Source of the DNA: Duganella sp. CF517
GTDB lineage: Bacteria > Pseudomonadota > Gammaproteobacteria > Burkholderiales > Burkholderiaceae_D
Length of the DNA: 64,000 bases
Direction: 5' to 3'
NCBI RefSeq assembly: GCF_900110275.1
Contig: NZ_FODC01000004.1
Location: forward strand, 248,001 to 312,000
The translations under genes were made by a program, and so were the position numbers. Within the stretch, counting starts at the first letter, position 1; the number at the start of each line of letters is the position of its first letter. Positions 23,352-32,220 of this stretch are shown piece after piece. The notes under the pieces were generated by a model. It had not been told where the DNA came from, searched no databases, and saw nothing but the letters and a program-made list of their open reading frames with translations.

Positions 23352-24361
23352 GTCAGACAGCAACCCGCAGCGCGATTTTCCTCGAGGAGATGGGCGTCGG
23401 CGCGCATTGGTCGCTGCGCAGCCGTCCGACCGCCCCGGCGCCGGGCGATGCCGCCGGGCCGGCCGATGAGCGGCTAGCCGAGGCCGAGGCCGACCAGGCC
23501 GCGTTCACGCGGGCGGTGATGCAGGCGGTAATGGAACCTACTGTGGCGGAACAGCCGCTGCGCGCGCAGCCGGTCGACGAACAGCCTGCTCGCGAGCAGC
23601 CGGCACCGGTAGCCGCCCGCGCACCGATGCCCGAAGCGGCGGCTCCGGCGAGCGCTCCACGCGCGGCCCCGGCGCCCGTTGTCGACGCCGCGCCTGCGGC
23701 CCCATCCGCGCCGCGCGCCGACATGGCCGCCGACGACTCGACCGCCTGGTTCGACGAGGCGCCGGTGCCAACCCGCGCCGCGCCGGTCAGCGACGAAGCG
23801 ATCGCCGAGATGGACTGGGCGCAATTGCGCACCGCCGTCGCCACTTGCACCCGCTGCCAGCTGTGCGCCACACGCCGCAACGCCGTCAACGGCCGTGGTC
23901 CGACGGATGCGTCATGGATCGCGCTGGCCGCCGGTCCGTCGCGCCTGGACGAAAAAGACAACCAGCCCGTCGCGGGCGAGGCCGGCCAACTGCTCGACAA
24001 CATGCTCAAAGCCATCGCGCTCAAGCCCGATGCGGACGTGTACGTGACCAATCTGGTCAAATGCCGCCCGGCCGCCGGGGACGGCGCCGACCGTCCGCCG
24101 ACCATCGACGAATTGACCGCCTGTCGCCCGTACCTGCACCGCGAGTTGCAACTGACCGGGGCGTCGATGGCGATGACGTTCGGCCAGCACGCCGCCAAGG
24201 GGATGATGATGGGGCCGGCCGCGCGCGGCAAGGTGATGCGCTACGGCGACGCCGGGCTGCCGGTGGTGGCGACCTACCATCCGGACGACCTGCTGCGCCG
24301 CCCCGAAGACAAGGCCAAGGCCTGGGCCGACTTGTGCCTGGCGAAAGCGGCGCGTGACTAG
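23348..24361 (+). CDS. Uracil-DNA glycosylase family 4-like protein with altered motif A
   Basis: A 337-residue protein. The first ~150 residues are Ala/Pro/Glu-rich and low-complexity. The rest aligns with family 4 iron-sulfur uracil-DNA glycosylases: cysteines CTRCQLC, VTNLVKCRP and a later CRPYL for the 4Fe-4S cluster, PVAGEAGQLLDNML, and the motif YHPDDLLRRP (family HPxxxL). The motif A region, which normally reads GEAPGxxED with a key Glu, here reads AAGPSRLDE, so the Glu position is Ala. Uracil excision may be lost or changed. It overlaps rimI and the DUF1853 gene. Confidence 0.83.
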   Translation: MSQTATRSAIFLEEMGVGAHWSLRSRPTAPAPGDAAGPADERLAEAEADQAAFTRAVMQAVMEPTVAEQPLRAQPVDEQPAREQPAPVAARAPMPEAAAPASAPRAAPAPVVDAAPAAPSAPRADMAADDSTAWFDEAPVPTRAAPVSDEAIAEMDWAQLRTAVATCTRCQLCATRRNAVNGRGPTDASWIALAAGPSRLDEKDNQPVAGEAGQLLDNMLKAIALKPDADVYVTNLVKCRPAAGDGADRPPTIDELTACRPYLHRELQLTGASMAMTFGQHAAKGMMMGPAARGKVMRYGDAGLPVVATYHPDDLLRRPEDKAKAWADLCLAKAARD

Positions 24362-25334
24362 GCAGCCGCCCACGCCGCCCGACACCGCGCCCGAGAGCTA
24401 TCAGGCGCGGTTCGAGCGGCGCTGGGGCCACTTGACCCGTCCCCATGTGCGCGCGCTGGCCTGGCTGCTGGATGCGCCCGACCTGCTCGATCCGGGCTCG
24501 CCGCACTGGCAGGGCCGCATCGCCAGCGTGGGCGCGATGAGCCAGGACACCGCCGACTGGCTGGCCGCGCTGGAGCAGGACCCGATCCCGCTGGATGCGG
24601 CGCTTGGCGCCCGCCATTACTCCCGCCTGGGCTTATACGCGGAAAAGCTGATGGCCTTTTACTTCGCCGAGCACGGCAAGCTGGTCGCGCACGGCTTGCA
24701 GGTGCGCGCCAACCGCAACGACACCGTCGGCGAGTTCGATTTCCTGCTGCGCGACGGCGACGATCTGGTGCACCTGGAATTCGCCACCAAGTTCTATCTG
24801 CTCGACGCCGACAGCGCCGGGGACGGCTTCAACGGCTTGATCGGCCCCAACCTGGCCGATACCCTGGGCGCGAAGATGCGCAAGATTTTTGACAAGCAGC
24901 TGTCGCTGGCGCGCCATCCGGCCGCGCAGCCGCTGCTGCCGCAACCGGTGGCGCGCGCGCTGGCGCTGGTCAAGGGCTGGCTGTTCTATCCCGGCGTCGA
25001 GGCCGGGCGCGGCATGGCCGGCATCTCCCAACCCCACTGCAACGGTTTCTGGATGTCGATGGCGCAGGCGCAGAGCCTGCCGGGGGAGCGCTTCGTCATC
25101 ATGCATCGCCTGCTGTGGCTGGCGCCGTTGAAGGCGTGCGAGGGCGCGCTGGATCGGAACGGCTTGCTGGCCGCGCTGGACGAGCAAATGGCCAAGGTCA
25201 GCGCGCCGGTGATGGTGGCGGTGATGCGGGAAACGGGCGGCTGGCTGGTGGAGGAGCGGCGCGGATTCGTGGTGCCCGACGATTGGCAAGCGCAGGCCGC
25301 GCAACGGCGCCAAGACGGCACGTTGCCGACGTAG
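24354..25334 (+). CDS. DUF1853 family protein
   Basis: A 326-residue cytoplasmic protein. The start (FERRWGHLTRPHVRALAWLLDAPDLL) and the segment GEFDFLLRDGDDLVHLEFATKFYL resemble DUF1853, a family with a restriction-endonuclease-like (PD-(D/E)xK) core. Here GEFDFLL...HLEFATKF would supply the D, E and K. The function is not established. It overlaps the glycosylase gene by 8 bases and ends the tsaB-rimI-UDG operon. Confidence 0.82.
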   Translation: MTRQPPTPPDTAPESYQARFERRWGHLTRPHVRALAWLLDAPDLLDPGSPHWQGRIASVGAMSQDTADWLAALEQDPIPLDAALGARHYSRLGLYAEKLMAFYFAEHGKLVAHGLQVRANRNDTVGEFDFLLRDGDDLVHLEFATKFYLLDADSAGDGFNGLIGPNLADTLGAKMRKIFDKQLSLARHPAAQPLLPQPVARALALVKGWLFYPGVEAGRGMAGISQPHCNGFWMSMAQAQSLPGERFVIMHRLLWLAPLKACEGALDRNGLLAALDEQMAKVSAPVMVAVMRETGGWLVEERRGFVVPDDWQAQAAQRRQDGTLPT

Positions 25335-25435
25335 AGCGGCTGAGCGGAGCGTTCGTCAGCCAACTGTGCGCCGAGGGCTCAACGATGGCGATAACGGCGT
25401 TCCGCCTAGCCAGTCCCGATCGGCGCCCGATTTGC

Positions 25436-25465
25436 GTATATAATGGAACAGCGTTCCGTATATTT
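25436..25465. promoter_or_regulatory. Promoter with TetR-like palindromic operator
   Basis: A perfect -10, TATAAT, at 25439-25444 is embedded in an inverted repeat: GGAAC-AGC-GTTCC flanked by ATAT-rich arms on both sides. Palindromes of this type overlapping a -10 are usual for TetR-family repressors. It sits about 15 bases before the FAD monooxygenase start. No regulator gene is adjacent. Confidence 0.5.
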
Positions 25466-25479
25466 CATAAGGCTACACC

Positions 25480-26608
25480 ATGACTCCAGGCATCACCATC
25501 ATCGGCGCCGGTCTAGGCGGCCTGATGCTCGCCCGCGTGCTGCATGTGCACGGCACTGCCGCCACCGTCTACGAGGCCGATGTATCGCCCGCTGCGCGTA
25601 CCCAAGGCGGCATGCTCGACATCCACGACTACAACGGTCAGCCGGCTTTGAAGGCTGCTGGGCTGTACGACCAATTTGTCGGGTTGATCCATTCGGGCGG
25701 CGAAGCCTACCGGGTGCTCGGCAAGGACGGCGCGCTGCTGTTCGCGCAAGCCGACAATGGGCGGCGGCGGGCGGCCGGAGGTGTTGCGCGGCGAGCTGCG
25801 CAGGATACTGCTCGAATCGCTGCCCGCCGCCGCCGTCCAGTGGGGACGCAGACTCACCGGCATCGCCGCGCTTGCGGATGGCGAACATCTGGTGACGTTT
25901 GCCGACGGCACGCAGGTGACGACGCGCGTGCTGGTGGGCGCCGACGGCGCTTGGTCGAAGGTACGCCAGCTGCTGACCGACGTCAAGCCGGTGTATTCCG
26001 GTAAGACTTTCGTCGAAACGTTCCTGTTCGACAGCGATACCCGCTACCCTGAGAGCGCGCAAGCGGTTGGCGGCGGCTCGCTGTTCGCGATGGGCGAGGG
26101 CCAGGCCATTTTCGCGCACCGCGAGCCGAACGGCGTGCTGCACGCCTACGCGGCCGTGAATAAACCGCACGGCTGGGCCGCCGGTATCGACTTTAGCGAT
26201 CGCGACCGGGCGCTGGCATGCGTCGCCGCTGAATTTGACGGCTGGGCGCCCGCGCTCACCACGCTGATCACCGCAAGTGCCACCGACCCGGTAGCGCGCG
26301 AGGTGATGTTCATGCCCGGCGAGCACACGTGGACGCGCACGCCGGGTGTGACGCTGGTCGGCGACGCTGCCCACCTGATGGTGCCGTCCGGCGAGGGGGC
26401 GAATCTGGCGATGTTCGATGGCGCGGAGTTGGCCAGGGCGATCGTCGCCCATCCGGGCGATATCGAGGCGGCGCTCGCAGCCTATGAGAAGGAGCTGTTC
26501 CCCCGCAGCGCGGTCGCCGCGGCGGAGGCCGTCGCCGGCTTCGACGTCTGCTTCGGGCCCGATGCACCGCAGAGCATGGTCGACGCGTTCGCCGGCGCCA
26601 CCGCGTAA
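25480..26608 (+). pseudogene. FAD-dependent monooxygenase (TetX-like), frameshifted
   Basis: Two reading frames together make one flavoprotein monooxygenase. Frame one (from 25480) gives the FAD-binding [13 protein letters not shown] and [17 protein letters not shown] up to about residue 92. The other frame (from about 25757) continues [20 protein letters not shown] through [11 protein letters not shown] and LVGDAAHLMVPSGEGANLAM (the second FAD motif, GD) to the stop at 26608. The switch lies in a GGGCGGCGGCGGGCGG tract near 25758-25773 and needs +1 base. Sequencing error or true inactivation are both possible. The family hydroxylates aromatic or antibiotic substrates. Confidence 0.8.
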
Positions 26609-26634
26609 GCGGTCAGTGCCGGCACGGGATCACA

Positions 26635-27897
26635 TCAATGCTTGGCTTCGCCGATCAGGCTGACCGAGTCGAACTCGCGCTGGTTGGCATGGTGCCTGCG
26701 CATGATGAAGAACATGGTGCCGGCCAGGAACAGGCCGAAGATCAGGATGATGATGTTCAGGTTCAGGTGGCCGCGCAGCATCAGCGAGTACGCCGCCAGC
26801 ATCACCAGGATCGACAAATTCTCGTTGAAGTTCTGCACCGCGATCGAGTGGCCCGCGCTCATCAGCACGTGGCCGCGATGCTGCAGCAGCGCGTTCATCG
26901 GCACCAGGAAGAAGCCGCCCAGCAAACCGACCAGCACCAGCAGCGGATACGCCAGCATCACCGAGTTGACCAGGGTCATGCCCATGACGATAACGCCCAT
27001 GGCGATGCCCACCGGGATCACCGTCAGCGACTTGCGCAGGGTGATCGAACGCGCCGAGATGACGGCGCCGGCCGCGACGCCGATGGCGACCACGCCGACC
27101 AGGCTGGTCGACTGCTCGTAGGTCAGCTTGAGCGTGCGGTTGGCCCATTCCAGCACAATGAACTGCAAGGTTTGCGCGGCGCCCCAGAACAACGTGGTGA
27201 CCGCGAGCGAGATCTGGCCCAGCTTGTCTTTCCACAGCAGGTTGTAGCAGTTGGCGAAGTCGGTGACCAGTTTGATCGGGTTGCGTTCCTGGTGGCCGTA
27301 GCGGCAACCGGTGTCGGGGATGCGCGTGTTGAAGATCGCGGCGATGACATAGATGCCGACCACCACGCACAGCGCCGATTGGGTCGGCGTGGTGATGCCG
27401 GTGTCGATCAGCGGCAGGTCGAAGCCGAGCAGGTAGGACGAGACACGGCTGCCGACCAGCGCGCCGCCCATGACGGTGCCGAAGATGATCGACATGACGG
27501 TCAAGCCTTCCACCCAGCCGTTGGCGGCGACCAGTTTCTCGGCCGGCAGCAGTTCGGTCAGGATGCCATATTTGGCGGGCGAATAGACGGCGGCGCCGAA
27601 GCCGACGATGGCGTACGCGAGCAGCGGGTGGACATTGGCGAAAATTAGCATGCAACCGCCAACCTTGATCAGGTTGGAGATGAACATGACTTTGCCTTTA
27701 GGCATCGAGTCGGCGAAGGCGCCGACAAATGCGGCCAACAGTACGTAAAAGAGCGTAAATGAAAGCTTCAACAGAGGCGTGATCCACCCCGGCGAGTTCA
27801 TATTGATCAACAGGTCAATCGCAACAAAGAGCAACGCATTATCCGCCAGCGACGAAAAGAATTGCGCTGCCATGATGGTGTAGAAACCACGATTCAT
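26635..27897 (-). CDS. lplT: Lysophospholipid transporter LplT
   Basis: A 420-residue MFS protein with 12 membrane segments. MNRGFYTIMAAQFFSSLADN and MPKGKVMFISNLIKVGGC are hallmarks of LplT, which flips lysophospholipids across the inner membrane for re-acylation. No acyltransferase (Aas) gene is adjacent. It is divergent from alr, with a TATAAA-like -10 (27930-27935 on the complement). It ends 26 bases from the convergent monooxygenase. Confidence 0.9.
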   Translation of the reverse strand: MNRGFYTIMAAQFFSSLADNALLFVAIDLLINMNSPGWITPLLKLSFTLFYVLLAAFVGAFADSMPKGKVMFISNLIKVGGCMLIFANVHPLLAYAIVGFGAAVYSPAKYGILTELLPAEKLVAANGWVEGLTVMSIIFGTVMGGALVGSRVSSYLLGFDLPLIDTGITTPTQSALCVVVGIYVIAAIFNTRIPDTGCRYGHQERNPIKLVTDFANCYNLLWKDKLGQISLAVTTLFWGAAQTLQFIVLEWANRTLKLTYEQSTSLVGVVAIGVAAGAVISARSITLRKSLTVIPVGIAMGVIVMGMTLVNSVMLAYPLLVLVGLLGGFFLVPMNALLQHRGHVLMSAGHSIAVQNFNENLSILVMLAAYSLMLRGHLNLNIIILIFGLFLAGTMFFIMRRHHANQREFDSVSLIGEAKH

Positions 27898-28040
27898 TCT
27901 GGGATGCCTGAAAGCTTGTATTGGCTTGCTTTATACCACGCTTTGATCGGAACCCCCAAGAATTGAGCGGTGCGCTGCCGCCCGCTATTGGTGGGCGCAC
28001 GGTAAAATACGGCTCCACCGTTTCCGATAAAGATAGCACT

Positions 28041-29144
28041 ATGCCAAGGCCAACCGTCGCCACCATCCACATTGCATCCCTTCAGCATAATTTGGCGCGC
28101 GCCAAGGCAGCATCGCCCGGCGCCAAGGTGTGGGGCGTGCTCAAGGCCAATGGCTACGGCCACGGGCTGGAGCGGGCGATGCGCGGTTTCGCCGAGGCCG
28201 ACGGCCTGGCGCTGGTCGAGGTCGACAACGCGGTGCGGCTGCGCGAGATGGGGTGGAAGAAACCGATCATGTTACTAGAGGGTTTCTTCGATCCCGACGA
28301 TTTGAACACGATGGCCGGCTACAACCTGGAGGCGGCGGTCCACTGCAACGAGCAGCTGGAATGGCTGGAGGCGGCCCAGGAGGCGCTGACGGCGCGCGGC
28401 ATCAAGCTCAACCTGCATCTGAAGATGAACAGCGGCATGAACCGGCTCGGCTTCATGCCCGACGCGTTCGCCGCCGCGCACGCGCGCCTGGTGGCGATTT
28501 CCTGCGCCGGCAGCATCACCTTGATGACCCACTTCGCCAACGCCGAAGACGCCAAGCACCTGTTGCTGCCGATCGGCGAGCAGATCCGCCGCTTCGAGGC
28601 CGCCGCCGCCGGCTTGCCGGGCATGCGCAGCCTGTCGAACTCGGCGGGCGTGCTGCGCCAGGACGAGCTGGTCGACATCCTGCGCAACGACTGGGTGCGG
28701 CCCGGCATCATGCTGTACGGCGGCACGCCGGGCGGCAAGTCGGCCGAGGAATACGGCCTGCTGCCGGCCATGACGTTGACGAGCGAAATCATCGGCGTGC
28801 AACGGATCGCCGCCGGCGACGTGGTCGGCTACGGCAGCCGCTTCCAGGCCGAGGGGCCGATGCGGGTCGGCGTGGTCGCCTGCGGCTATGCCGACGGCTA
28901 TCCGCGCCACGCCCCGGTCGACACCCCGGTGCTGGTCGACGGCGTGCGCACCCGCCTGGTCGGACGCGTGTCGATGGACATGTTGACGGTCGACCTGACC
29001 GACCTGCCCGAGGCCGAAATCGGCAGCAAGGTGACGTTGTGGGGCCGGGGCTTGCCGATCGACGAGGTCGCCAACGCGGCCGGCACCATCGGCTATGAGC
29101 TGATGTGCGCGCTGGGCCAGCGCGTGGCCGTGGTCGAGGACTGA
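28041..29144 (+). CDS. alr: Alanine racemase
   Basis: A 367-residue PLP enzyme that supplies D-alanine for peptidoglycan. VLKANGYGHG carries the PLP-binding Lys; VVGYGSRF holds the second catalytic Tyr; GRVSMDMLTVDLT is the conserved C-terminal block. I chose the ATG at 28041 because homology starts at MPRPTVATIHIASLQHNL. A TAAAAT -10 lies about 30 bases upstream. It is followed 4 bases later by radA, the usual alr-radA pair in betaproteobacteria. Confidence 0.95.
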   Translation: MPRPTVATIHIASLQHNLARAKAASPGAKVWGVLKANGYGHGLERAMRGFAEADGLALVEVDNAVRLREMGWKKPIMLLEGFFDPDDLNTMAGYNLEAAVHCNEQLEWLEAAQEALTARGIKLNLHLKMNSGMNRLGFMPDAFAAAHARLVAISCAGSITLMTHFANAEDAKHLLLPIGEQIRRFEAAAAGLPGMRSLSNSAGVLRQDELVDILRNDWVRPGIMLYGGTPGGKSAEEYGLLPAMTLTSEIIGVQRIAAGDVVGYGSRFQAEGPMRVGVVACGYADGYPRHAPVDTPVLVDGVRTRLVGRVSMDMLTVDLTDLPEAEIGSKVTLWGRGLPIDEVANAAGTIGYELMCALGQRVAVVED

Positions 29145-29148
29145 GCGG

Positions 29149-30525
29149 ATGGCCAAGGCTAAAACCAACTACACCTGCACCGAGTGCGGCGCCACCTCCA
29201 CCAAGTGGACCGGGCAATGCTCCGCGTGCCAGCAGTGGAACACGATGGTGGAAACGCTGATCGAGACCGGCGGCAACAACCGCTATTCGCAACCGCAGCA
29301 CATGGCGCTGGCGCAAACCGCGCCGGTGCTGTCGCTGGCCGATATCGACGCCATCGACGTGCCGCGCTTCGGCACCGGCATCGAGGAGTTCGACCGCGTG
29401 CTCGGCGGCGGGCTGGTGGCCGGCGGCGTGGTGCTGATCGGCGGCGACCCCGGCATCGGCAAGTCGACCCTGCTGTTGCAGGCGCTGGCCAATCTGTCGC
29501 ATTTGAAGAAGGTCTTATATGTCAGCGGCGAGGAATCCGGCGCCCAGATCGCGCTGCGCGCCAAGCGCTTGCAGGTCGACGCCCGCGATCTGAAACTCCA
29601 GGCGGAGATCCAGCTGGAAAAAATCCTCGGCACGCTGGCCGACCTCAAGCCCGACGTGGCCGTCATCGACTCGATCCAGACCGTCTATTCAGACGCGCTC
29701 AGTTCGGCGCCGGGATCGGTGGCGCAGGTGCGCGAATGCGCGGCCCAGCTGACCCGGGTCGCCAAGCAGACCGGCATCACCATCATTCTGGTGGGCCACG
29801 TGACGAAGGAGGGCGCGCTGGCCGGTCCGCGCGTGCTCGAGCACATCGTCGACACCGTGCTGTACTTCGAGGGCGACAACCATTCGAGCTTCCGCCTGGT
29901 GCGGGCGATCAAGAACCGCTTTGGCGCCGTCAACGAACTGGGCGTGTTCGCCATGACGGAGAAGGGGCTCAAGGGCGTGTCGAACCCGTCGGCGCTGTTC
30001 CTGTCCCAGCACGACAACCAGGTGCCCGGCTCCTGCGTGATGGTGACGCAGGAGGGCACGCGGCCGCTGCTGGTGGAGATCCAGGCGCTGGTCGACGCCA
30101 GCCACCTGCCCAACGCGCGCCGCCTGTCGGTCGGCCTGGAGCAGAACCGGCTGGCGATGTTGCTGGCGGTTTTGCATCGCCACGCCGGCATCGCCGCCTT
30201 CGACCAGGACGTGTTCATCAATGCCGTTGGCGGCGTCAAGATCACCGAGCCGGCCGCCGACCTGGCGGTGCTGCTGGCGATTAATTCGTCGATGCGCAAC
30301 AAGCCGCTGCCGCGCGGCTTCGTCGTGTTCGGCGAGGTCGGCCTGGCCGGCGAGATCCGGCCGGCGCCGCGCGGCCAGGAGCGTCTGCGCGAGGCGGCCA
30401 AGCTGGGGTTCTCGATGGCGATGATCCCGACTTCCAATGCACCAAAGCAACCAATCGAGGGCATGACGATTATTGCGGTCGATCGCATCGATGATGCCTT
30501 CAATAAGCTGCGCGAAATCCAATAA
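29149..30525 (+). CDS. radA: DNA repair protein RadA
   Basis: A 458-residue RecA-like ATPase that promotes branch migration in recombination. In order: N-terminal C4 zinc finger (CTECGATSTKWTGQCSAC), Walker A GGDPGIGKST, the RadA-specific KNRFG motif (AIKNRFGAVNE), and a C-terminal Lon-protease-like domain (NAVGGVKITEPAADLAVLLA). Full length for the family. It probably shares a transcript with alr (4-base gap). Confidence 0.95.
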   Translation: MAKAKTNYTCTECGATSTKWTGQCSACQQWNTMVETLIETGGNNRYSQPQHMALAQTAPVLSLADIDAIDVPRFGTGIEEFDRVLGGGLVAGGVVLIGGDPGIGKSTLLLQALANLSHLKKVLYVSGEESGAQIALRAKRLQVDARDLKLQAEIQLEKILGTLADLKPDVAVIDSIQTVYSDALSSAPGSVAQVRECAAQLTRVAKQTGITIILVGHVTKEGALAGPRVLEHIVDTVLYFEGDNHSSFRLVRAIKNRFGAVNELGVFAMTEKGLKGVSNPSALFLSQHDNQVPGSCVMVTQEGTRPLLVEIQALVDASHLPNARRLSVGLEQNRLAMLLAVLHRHAGIAAFDQDVFINAVGGVKITEPAADLAVLLAINSSMRNKPLPRGFVVFGEVGLAGEIRPAPRGQERLREAAKLGFSMAMIPTSNAPKQPIEGMTIIAVDRIDDAFNKLREIQ

Positions 30526-30599
30526 GGATGTATTGTTATGTGTTGTAATCTGCAATAGTGCTTAACACGTAACATTATGTAACTAAAGGATGGAATAAA

Positions 30600-30920
30600 T
30601 TGTTAGTCGATCAACGGTCAGTCGCGCGCAAGATCGTACGCGCCAAAGCAGTCGTGGTGATGGATGGTATGCCGCCTCAGCAGGGACGCACCATCGACCT
30701 CTGCGCCACCGGGTTGTCGCTCACGTTCGACCACAAGCTGGCGGTCGGGCACACGGGGCAGGTGACGTTTGAGCTATTCCTGGACGGCAAGGGCCAACTG
30801 GTCAGCAGCCGCGCCAAGGTCACGTATTGCATCTTCAGCGGCGATCATTTCAAGATCGGCTACCAGTTCGTCAATCCGGACGCCGCCACCACCAGCGTCG
30901 TCAACAAGTTCATCCGCTGA
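30600..30920 (+). CDS. PilZ-domain protein
   Basis: A 106-residue protein made of a single PilZ domain. RSVAR near residue 6 fits the RxxxR of cyclic-di-GMP receptors, but the second motif reads DLCATG where D/NxSxxG is expected (Cys for Ser), so ligand binding may be weakened. The start is TTG with AAAGGA 9 bases upstream; the nearby ATG at 30590 hits a stop after two codons. It follows radA by 74 bases. Confidence 0.75.
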   Translation: MLVDQRSVARKIVRAKAVVVMDGMPPQQGRTIDLCATGLSLTFDHKLAVGHTGQVTFELFLDGKGQLVSSRAKVTYCIFSGDHFKIGYQFVNPDAATTSVVNKFIR

Positions 30921-30942
30921 TTTGCCCAACCAGGTTGTTCAG

Positions 30943-32130
30943 CTAGTCCACCAGGCCGGGCCCGACATACCGGGCGCGCGGCCTGATCGGCCGGTTGGCT
31001 TGCACCTGCTCCAACGCATGGGCGAGCCAGCCGACGCATCTTCCCAACGCAAACAAGACAAACGGCGCCTGCCGCGGCAGGCCGCACGCGGCCGCCAGCG
31101 CCGGCAGCGCGAAGTCGACCGTGGGCAGCTCGCCCGCCTGCGCTTCGGCCTCGGCCGCCAGTTCCGCATAAGGTTGTAATTCGGGCAGTATCGTCAGCAT
31201 GGCGCGGGCGCGCGGGTCGCCTTCCGGATAAAGCTTGTGGCCGAAGCCGGGCAGCGGCCTGCCGCCCGCCAGCCATTGCGCGACGGCGGCGCGCGCGCCG
31301 ACTTGTCTGGCGAGGGCCAGCAGGCGGGCGAACTGCGCCGGAGCGCCGCCGTGCAGCGGACCGCTCAGCGTGGCGAAGCCGGCCAGCACGCCGGCCGCCA
31401 GCGACGCGCCGGTCGAGACCGCGACGCGGGTGGCGAAGGTGGACGCGTTGAGCTCGTGGTCGGCCATCAACACCAGTGCGCGGCGGATCGGGTCTTGCCG
31501 GTCCGGACAATGCCAGGCGTGGGCCAGGCGGGCGCTGATGGTCAGGCCGGCGGCGCGCGGCAACGGTCCGGTGATGGCTTCGGTAAGCGTGGCCAGGATG
31601 GTGGCGGCGTCGGCGTGCAGCTCGTTCAATGGCCGGGCCAGCGAGGGCCGGGCGCCGCCGGCCAGGGTCGCAAGGGCGAGCAGGCCGGCGGCGAGGGCGC
31701 CGGCTTCGGCCGTTCCAGGCGCGGCGGCTCGGCGCGCGGCCGCCGTCGCGGTGGTGGCGGACAGGGCGGATTGCAGTGTCGACGGCGCGCATTGCCACAG
31801 CAGTGCGGCGATGTCTTCCAGCGTCGCCGATTGCGCCAGTGTCGCCGCGTCCCGCCCGCGATACAGCAGCTTGCCGTCCGCCGCCGTCGAGATCGACGAT
31901 GGCAGTACCGGGTCGCCCCATTGCATGGCTTGCGCCGACACCGCGTCGATTTTACGGCGGCCGTTGGCGCGCCTTGCCATGCGCAAAATGTCATCGCGGT
32001 GGTACAGGCTGCGGCGCGGATCGGCGTCGTCGGCCTTGGCGCGGATTTTGCCCCGGCTGACGTTGGCATACAGCGTTTGCGGGCGAACGTTCAGGACGTT
32101 CAGGGCTTCGGTGGCGGTCATCCAGACCAT
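30943..32130 (-). CDS. Citrate synthase-like protein with N-terminal helix-turn-helix domain
   Basis: A 395-residue protein. Residues 1-60 form a MerR/excisionase-like HTH (TATEALNVLNVRPQTLYANV) and the rest a citrate synthase domain. Catalytic positions are present: His in ADHELNAS, His and Arg in GFGHKLYPEGDPRA, and an Asp in TVDFALPAL. It may condense acetyl- or propionyl-CoA with a keto acid, or act as a metabolite-sensing regulator. It is divergent from a CoA-transferase gene, with 90 bases between the starts, which suggests a shared pathway or direct regulation. Confidence 0.85.
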   Translation of the reverse strand: MVWMTATEALNVLNVRPQTLYANVSRGKIRAKADDADPRRSLYHRDDILRMARRANGRRKIDAVSAQAMQWGDPVLPSSISTAADGKLLYRGRDAATLAQSATLEDIAALLWQCAPSTLQSALSATTATAAARRAAAPGTAEAGALAAGLLALATLAGGARPSLARPLNELHADAATILATLTEAITGPLPRAAGLTISARLAHAWHCPDRQDPIRRALVLMADHELNASTFATRVAVSTGASLAAGVLAGFATLSGPLHGGAPAQFARLLALARQVGARAAVAQWLAGGRPLPGFGHKLYPEGDPRARAMLTILPELQPYAELAAEAEAQAGELPTVDFALPALAAACGLPRQAPFVLFALGRCVGWLAHALEQVQANRPIRPRARYVGPGLVD

Positions 32131-32220
32131 GGTCGCTTCCTATGTTGACGGTTCAAGTCAAGATTGACGCGTGACGCGCGCAGGTTCAAGCTGGCCAGCA
32201 TATCAAGTTCTGGAGCGTTC

